Of a DNA stretch of 34,138 bases, positions 32,901 through 34,138 are shown in pieces (position 1 is the stretch's first letter; every line of letters begins with the position of its first letter). The position numbers and the translations under genes are program-made. Under the pieces are notes generated by a model. The model had not been told where the DNA came from. It saw nothing but the letters and a program-made list of their open reading frames with translations, and ran no database searches. Origin of the DNA: Thermoanaerobaculum sp. (lineage in GTDB: Bacteria > Acidobacteriota > Thermoanaerobaculia > Multivoradales > UBA5704); the NCBI GenBank assembly GCA_021154885.1, contig JAJKHS010000110.1, forward strand, positions 1 through 34,138. Direction: 5' to 3'.

Positions 32901-34138
32901 GCGGTGCGGGCCTCGCCCGCGGCTATCTCGGCCGGCCGGACCTGACCGCGGAGCGGTTCGTCCCCGATCCGTTCGGCGCCACCGCCGGCGCCCGCCTGTA
33001 CCGCACGGGCGACCTCGTCCGCTGGCTGGCCGACGTCTCCCTCGACTTCCTGGGCCGCATCGACCAGCAGGTCAAGGTGCGGGGCTTCCGCATCGAGATC
33101 GGCGAGGTCGAGGCGGCCCTGGCTCTCCACCCGGGGGTGCGCGAGTGCGCGGTGGTGGTGTCCGGAGAGGGGCTGGCCGCCTTCTGGACGCCGGCGGACG
33201 GCGATGCTCCCGGCAGCTCCGAGCTGCGGGACCACCTCAGGGCCAGGCTCCCCGCCCACATGGTGCCGGGCTCCTTCTCCCGGCTGGAGCGACTGCCGAA
33301 GACGCCCAGCGGCAAGGTGGACCGCCGGGCTCTCGGGGCGCTGACGCTCGAGGCCGGGCCCCAGGGGGACGGGACGGCCGCGCCCCGGGGACCGGTCGAG
33401 GAGCTGCTCGCCGGGATCTGGTGCGAGGTCCTGGGCCGCGACCGGGTGGACGTCCACGACGACTTCTTCGAGTTGGGCGGCCACTCCCTGATGGGGGCCC
33501 AGGTGGCGGCGCGGGTGCGCGATGCGTTCGGCGTCGACCTCCCTCTGCGGCGGCTGTTCGAGCACCCCACGGTGGCGGCCCTGGCCGAGGTCGTGGCGGC
33601 GGCCCGTGGCGAGGACCGGCCGGCGCCGCGGCGCTTCGCCATCGCCACCGGCGAGGAGCTGCTGCCGCTCTCCCTGGCGCAGGAGCGGCTCTGGTTCCTC
33701 GACCGGCTGGAGGGCGGCCCGGCGTACAACATTCCCGCCGCCGTGCGTTTCTCGGGAGCGCTCCAGCCGGCGGCCCTGGCCGCGGCGTTCCGCGAGATCG
33801 TGCGCCGTCACCAGGTGCTGCGCACCCGCTTCCTGCAGGATGGGGGCCGGCCGGTGCAGGTGTTGGGGCCGAGCTCCGGCGTGCCGCTGTGGGAGGTCGA
33901 CCTGCGCGCCCTGCCGGTGCCGGAGAGCGAGGCCTTGGCGTTGGTCGCGGCGGAGGCCCGCCGGCCGTTCGACCTGGCGGCCGGACCGCTGCTGCGCACC
34001 ACCCTGCTGCGGCTGGGCGAGGCCGAGCACGTCCTGGTGCTGGTCGTCCATCACATCGCCTTCGACGCCTGGTCGACCGCGGTGCTGGTGCGCGAGCTGG
34101 CAGCCCTCTACCCGGCGGCCGTGAGCGGCCGGCCGTCG
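21854..34138 (+). CDS. Lipopeptide-type NRPS, FAAL-ACP-(C-A-T)x3-C..., partial
   Basis: One uninterrupted frame of 4095 codons from an ATG with GGGGAGG, running off the window. Key motifs stay in the same frame throughout, so no frameshift is seen. The order is fatty acyl-AMP ligase (1 to about 590, catalytic Lys570), acyl carrier protein (Ser659), then three full C-A-T modules with carrier Ser1738, Ser2815 and Ser3878, and the start of a fourth C domain (HH at 4066). All C domains keep HHxxxD; all A domains keep the final catalytic Lys (1681, 2757, 3821). No epimerase, methyltransferase or thioesterase is in the visible part. By the known logic of such enzymes, a free fatty acid is activated as acyl-AMP, loaded on the ACP and condensed with amino acids. 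The predicted order is acyl-Leu-Ala-Glu/Gln-(more). The release domain must lie to the right. Confidence 0.95.
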   Translation, partial: MSSALREPVPDPSLIRGMRERALEHPERPAYTFLADGEVEDERLTFGELDRRARALGALLQQMGLAGERALLLYPPGLEFVSAFLGCLYGGVVAVPAYPPRSPRMLPRLRAIAGDARPAITLTSGELLGQVEALAGRLPELQGSRWLATDSLDVPGRDHLAEQWRDPEADADTLAFLQYTSGSTASPKGVMVSHGNLLHNEEMIRQAFGQSERSVIVSWLPLYHDMGLIGTVLQPLYVGASCVLMSPVAFLQRPSRWLRAISRYRATTSGGPNFAYELCARKVPAAERHGLDLSCWEVAFNGAEPVRPETLDRFAEAFAPHGFRREALFPCYGLAEATLFVAGGTAGAPPVVSAFRTADLEAGRASAVAAFDPAGRRLVGCGGAWAGQRLAIVDPETGRRCPPDRVGEIWVEGPSVAQGYWERPEATAETFRARVQDEQGEDEDSGPWLRTGDLGFLRHDGNREDGELFIAGRLKDLIILRGRNHYPQDVERTAEESHPALRVDSGAAFAVDIAGEERLVVVQEMERRREGEAAAAAEAVRRAVAEVHEVQVHEVVLVRMGSIPKTSSGKIQRHASRAAYLAGELTVVGRSALGGETEETGEEVAVAPGLDREAVLALPAAERRAALESWLRVEAARSLGVPPARLALDRPLTAAGLDSLSAVEIRARAETVLGVSPSLGALLEGATPADLVAELLAQFAAPALTWLPGGAGEPVALGEETGVFSLSHGQRALWFLHRLAPDSLAYHLAGAARVHGAVDAAALGRAVAALAARHPALRTTFEEGPEGPVQRVHARLAVDFKDRRDSRDNRDFRDSSGEVWGSFDLETGPLMRVGLVQDAAGEGVLFLAVHHIVADFASLGVMARDLGALYAHEVGRPAPVLPPLGLRYTDWARWQAERLAGPWGEALWQWWWRELAPAGGEPARLDLPTDRPWPAVQTWNGDARSCRLDAAVVADLNALAQRQGATLFMALLAAFEAVLARYTGQDELLIGSPTAGRSAATADLVGYFVNAVALRTDLGGDPAFTAVLAEVRRAVLGAFEHQDLPFALLAERLQPRRDPGRPPLFDVAFAFEKARGAGAELGGFALGTAGSRLGLGGLELESVDLPPAGSPFALALVIAEVENGLGASLRFNPDLFDAATVERLAGHFTTLLTAAVAAPGRRLSALPLLTAAEEREVLGAWNQTSAPYAWKIPVHRLVEERTAAAPDDPAVAGLEQRLTYRELDERANRLAAWLLANGLTPECRVGVVMERSPEMVVSLLAVLKAGGAYVPLDPSHPAERLGWQLADAWGTGPVRLLLTQSRLAPSLPESLPEMGARVLSVDLDPGTEGRNPGIPVLPEQAAYVVYTSGSTGRPKGVVISHGALANLVAWHRRTYAVTPSDRASVVAGPGFDASVWEIWPYLAAGASLHVPPEEVRAAPSRLVAWIVEQGISLAFLPTPLAEAALAEEWPAGADADIALRALLTGGDRLHRGPRPGLPFTLYNHYGPTENTVVATFAAIAPGDPSPPIGRPIANTRAYVLDRHLRPLPVGIPGELAIGGESLARGYLNRPELTAERFVPDPFAEAPDARLYRTGDLVRWSPAGDLEFLGRIDQQVKVRGVRIELGEVEAVLGEHPGVREVVVVARQEAGEARLAAYVVPHADADADLPGELRAHLRGRLPEAMIPAAWVLLAALPLTANGKVDRRALTVSAAPEFAPAEERVAPRTPVEALLAGIWEEVLGADGIGVHDDFFAAGGHSLLAARAASRASAAFGVEIPVSLVFEAPTPAALAAEVEARTAAPVHPAAPPPLGPAPAAACERGLPLSFAQERLWFLDQLEPGAATYNIAGGLRLTGSLDVPALARALAEVARRHEALRSRFAAGEEGPVQWALPAAAPALPVVDLRQVADLEDNLEADLEDEVERLAAAEARRPFDLARGPLLRTVLLRLGAAEHVLLAAMHHIASDGGSMAVFLRELAALYGAFAAGRPSPLPDPPLQYGDFAAWERGWLQGEALEARLAAARRRLAGAPSSLELPTDRPRPAVLSARGARQPIALPAGLSAAVAALGRREGATPFMVLLAALETLLGRYTGAEDLLVGSPVANRGRVELEGLIGCFVNTLVLRGDLAGDPPFRELLARTRAAALAAYPHQDLPFEKLVEALVPERSLARHPLVQVLFVFQGAPARPALPGLAASRLEVHTGTAKLELTLELEERPAGFAGWIEHSRDLFEAATIRRLAGHFATLLAGAVANPGLPLSSLPLLTAGEREQVLGEWSRRLADWPEDGLLHEMVAAQARRTPGAVALIHGAERLTYGELANRAARLAGRLRRLGVGPDVPVGIFLRRTPGMVAAMLAVLQAGGAYVPLDPAYPQERLSAILEDSAAPVLVSEQSLAELLPRDAAQVLLVDAEDDEEAEDGKDDNAAGEPPTPAPASLAYLIYTSGSTGRPKGVAIAHRSATAMVHWARETFRPEELAGVMAATSICFDLSVFELFVPLAVGGAVILAENALELPRLPAAAEVTLVNTVPSAMAELVRQGAVPASVRTINLAGEPLRGVLARRIHGLGTVRRLLNLYGPSEDTTYSTVAEVGTAGEPTIGRPLPNTRAYVVDAHLEPLPVGVPGELLLAGRGLARGYLGRPELTAERFVPDPFAGEPEPGARLYRTGDLARWTPDGELEFLGRLDHQVKVRGFRVELGEIEAALHAHPAVRETVVVARENEEAAAEARDLRLVAYVVAREPEAFPAFPAELRRHLRAKLPDHMVPAAWVALPFLPLTPNGKVDRRALPVPAELATPATADGRTAPRTPEEELLAGIWQTLLGVGEVGAFDNFFELGGHSLLATQVVSRAGRAFGVELPLRALFEAPTLAGLAARLAAARGEGLLRSAPPTPRPPGGEGDAGLPLSFAQERLWFLDRLEPGSTAYNVPAAVRIEAGPAGRLDPAALAAALGEVVRRHEALRTVFPERSSRPVQRIDAPAAVPLPLVDLEGLPRLEREAEARRLADEEASSPFDLVRGPLLRARLLRLEASRHHLLLNLHHIVFDGGSIDIFLDELSQLYRAFAAGEPSPLPAPSLQYADVALWQRASFQGQLLAQQLSYWRQRLGDNPPPIDLPTDHPRPLQQSFRGAVERLSVPAALAARLKRLGREEGATFFMTLLAAWSVLLARLAGQQEVLVGTPVSSRSLPELEGVIGFLVNTLVLRADLSADPTFREALGRLRDRSLEAYAHQDLPYEQLVKELAPARDLARNPLFQVFFSFQGVFRRELALGPDLSARVAPVFPATGKFDLSLALEAAADGGLEGYLVYRSDLFDAATVQRWGRHLGVLLAAIAERPEARVAGLPLATAAERHQLQHEWSGGWREAHPAQDGPRLHELVAARAAAAPDAPAVVCDGEELTYGRLDRRANGLALRLRALGVGPEVRVALLLDRSLAAVVAMLGVLKAGGAWVSVDPALPAERVAWLLADSGAPVAVTSAALAGGLPAGVRTVLVEEAGESVARPKGGVGPDHPAYVLYTSGSTGQPKGVVVRHGAVTNLAGALRAAVYGAAAGPLRVGVNASFSFDGAVKQVVQLAWGHCLHVLTTEVRQDPRALVDYVRRHRLDVLDCTPSQLRLLLADGLGEGDAAPALVLVGGEAVDAALRDAALARPRTRFWNVYGPTECTVDATAAPLVAGVPAARIGGPLAGVALYVTDSEGGLVPLGVPGELCIGGAGLARGYLGRPDLTAERFVPDPFGATAGARLYRTGDLVRWLADVSLDFLGRIDQQVKVRGFRIEIGEVEAALALHPGVRECAVVVSGEGLAAFWTPADGDAPGSSELRDHLRARLPAHMVPGSFSRLERLPKTPSGKVDRRALGALTLEAGPQGDGTAAPRGPVEELLAGIWCEVLGRDRVDVHDDFFELGGHSLMGAQVAARVRDAFGVDLPLRRLFEHPTVAALAEVVAAARGEDRPAPRRFAIATGEELLPLSLAQERLWFLDRLEGGPAYNIPAAVRFSGALQPAALAAAFREIVRRHQVLRTRFLQDGGRPVQVLGPSSGVPLWEVDLRALPVPESEALALVAAEARRPFDLAAGPLLRTTLLRLGEAEHVLVLVVHHIAFDAWSTAVLVRELAALYPAAVSGRPS
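24010..27180 (+). other. NRPS module 1: C-A(Leu)-T
   Basis: Residues about 720-1775. The C domain has HHIVADFAS (His850-851) and should be of starter type since it accepts the acyl chain. A-domain pocket residues read by eye are D-A-W-F-L-G-H-V-V-K, one change from a known leucine code (DAWFLGNVVK). The carrier is DDFFAAGGHSLLAAR with Ser1738. The region before the SFDLETGP motif of the C domain is replaced by a 9-bp repeat expansion (24254-24298). Confidence 0.85.
24254..24298 (+). repeat. In-frame 9-bp tandem repeats in C1 domain
   Basis: Four 9-bp units (AGRGACNNC) at 24263-24298 encode RDS-RDN-RDF-RDS, with one degenerate unit before them (KDR). The purine-rich stretch differs strongly from the surrounding GC-rich codons and takes the place of the helix that precedes the FDLxxGP motif in the other C domains. 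Confidence 0.85.
27250..30420 (+). other. NRPS module 2: C-A(Ala)-T
   Basis: Residues about 1800-2855. The C domain has HHIASDGGS (His1940-1941). A-domain pocket residues read D-L-F-N-N-A-L-T-Y-K, a code I associate with alanine. The loop before the A3 motif has an acidic insert (about 29014-29060, DAEDDEEAEDGKDDN). The carrier is DNFFELGGHSLLATQ with Ser2815. No epimerase follows. Confidence 0.8.
27515..27550 (+). repeat. In-frame 12-bp tandem repeats in C2 domain
   Basis: Three 12-bp units (RATCTGGAGGMC) encode DLED-NLEA-DLED. They sit at the equivalent position to the 9-bp repeats of the first C domain, just before RRPFDLARGP. Confidence 0.85.
30480..33610 (+). other. NRPS module 3: C-A(Glu/Gln)-T
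   Basis: Residues about 2876-3918. The C domain has HHIVFDGGS (His3014-3015). A-domain pocket residues read D-G-K-D-L-G-V-V-D-K, one change from DAKDLGVVDK (glutamate) and two from DAQDLGVVDK (glutamine). The carrier is DDFFELGGHSLMGAQ with Ser3878. Confidence 0.8.
33655..34138 (+). other. NRPS module 4: C domain, cut by window end
   Basis: Residues about 3933-4095. It starts with LSLAQERLWFLDRL, includes RRPFDLAAGPLLR and HHIAFDAWS (His4066-4067), and breaks off soon after. No epimerase precedes it, so an L-residue acceptor/donor pair is expected. Confidence 0.85.

Overview
The window is GC-rich DNA from a Gram-negative-type bacterium. The best guess is an Acidobacteriota member, possibly Thermoanaerobaculia-like. 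This inference rests on an orphan MacB/FtsX-type permease of the acidobacterial ADOP kind, a zinc-finger/TPR protein, many small exported proteins, palindromic intergenic elements and strong GC3 bias. No rRNA, tRNA or CRISPR array was seen.

Left part (1-11.98 kb): accessory genes. A short tandem repeat and two small gene remnants (1-537) are followed on the minus strand by a secreted protein ending in a beta/gamma-crystallin domain, a small frameshifted gene, and a secreted helical-repeat protein. Next come a Nudix hydrolase and an XRE regulator with a near-leaderless promoter. A zinc-finger/TPR protein follows, preceded by a small exported peptide gene. A second XRE regulator with a near-consensus promoter heads an operon of two unknown genes that ends in a strong terminator. 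After these lie a cyclodeaminase-family protein, a DinB-fold protein, a secreted Ig-like/lectin-like protein, a DoxX-like membrane protein and a Cys-rich exported peptide.

Middle (11.98-15.5 kb): full-length smc on the minus strand, bracketed by two large palindromic elements.

Right part (15.8 kb to the end): a biosynthetic gene cluster, apparently for a lipopeptide. On the minus strand an orphan ABC-type permease is followed 30 bp later by an unusual cytochrome P450 fused to an acyl-adenylating (AMP-ligase-like) domain. Divergent from these, a promoter and a 23-codon ORF with ATGA overlap lead into one giant NRPS gene. It is open for 4095 codons and runs off the window. Its order is FAAL-ACP-C-A-T-C-A-T-C-A-T-C(partial). 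Specificity residues read by eye suggest fatty acyl-Leu-Ala-Glu(Gln)-.... The permease could export the product and the P450 fusion could modify the acyl chain or peptide; both roles are inferred from position.

The most unusual items are the P450/AMP-ligase fusion, which lacks several expected catalytic residues in both halves; short in-frame tandem repeats in the same loop of two condensation domains; a possible peptide/TPR/XRE signalling set at 4.5-7.5 kb; and the palindromic repeat family.
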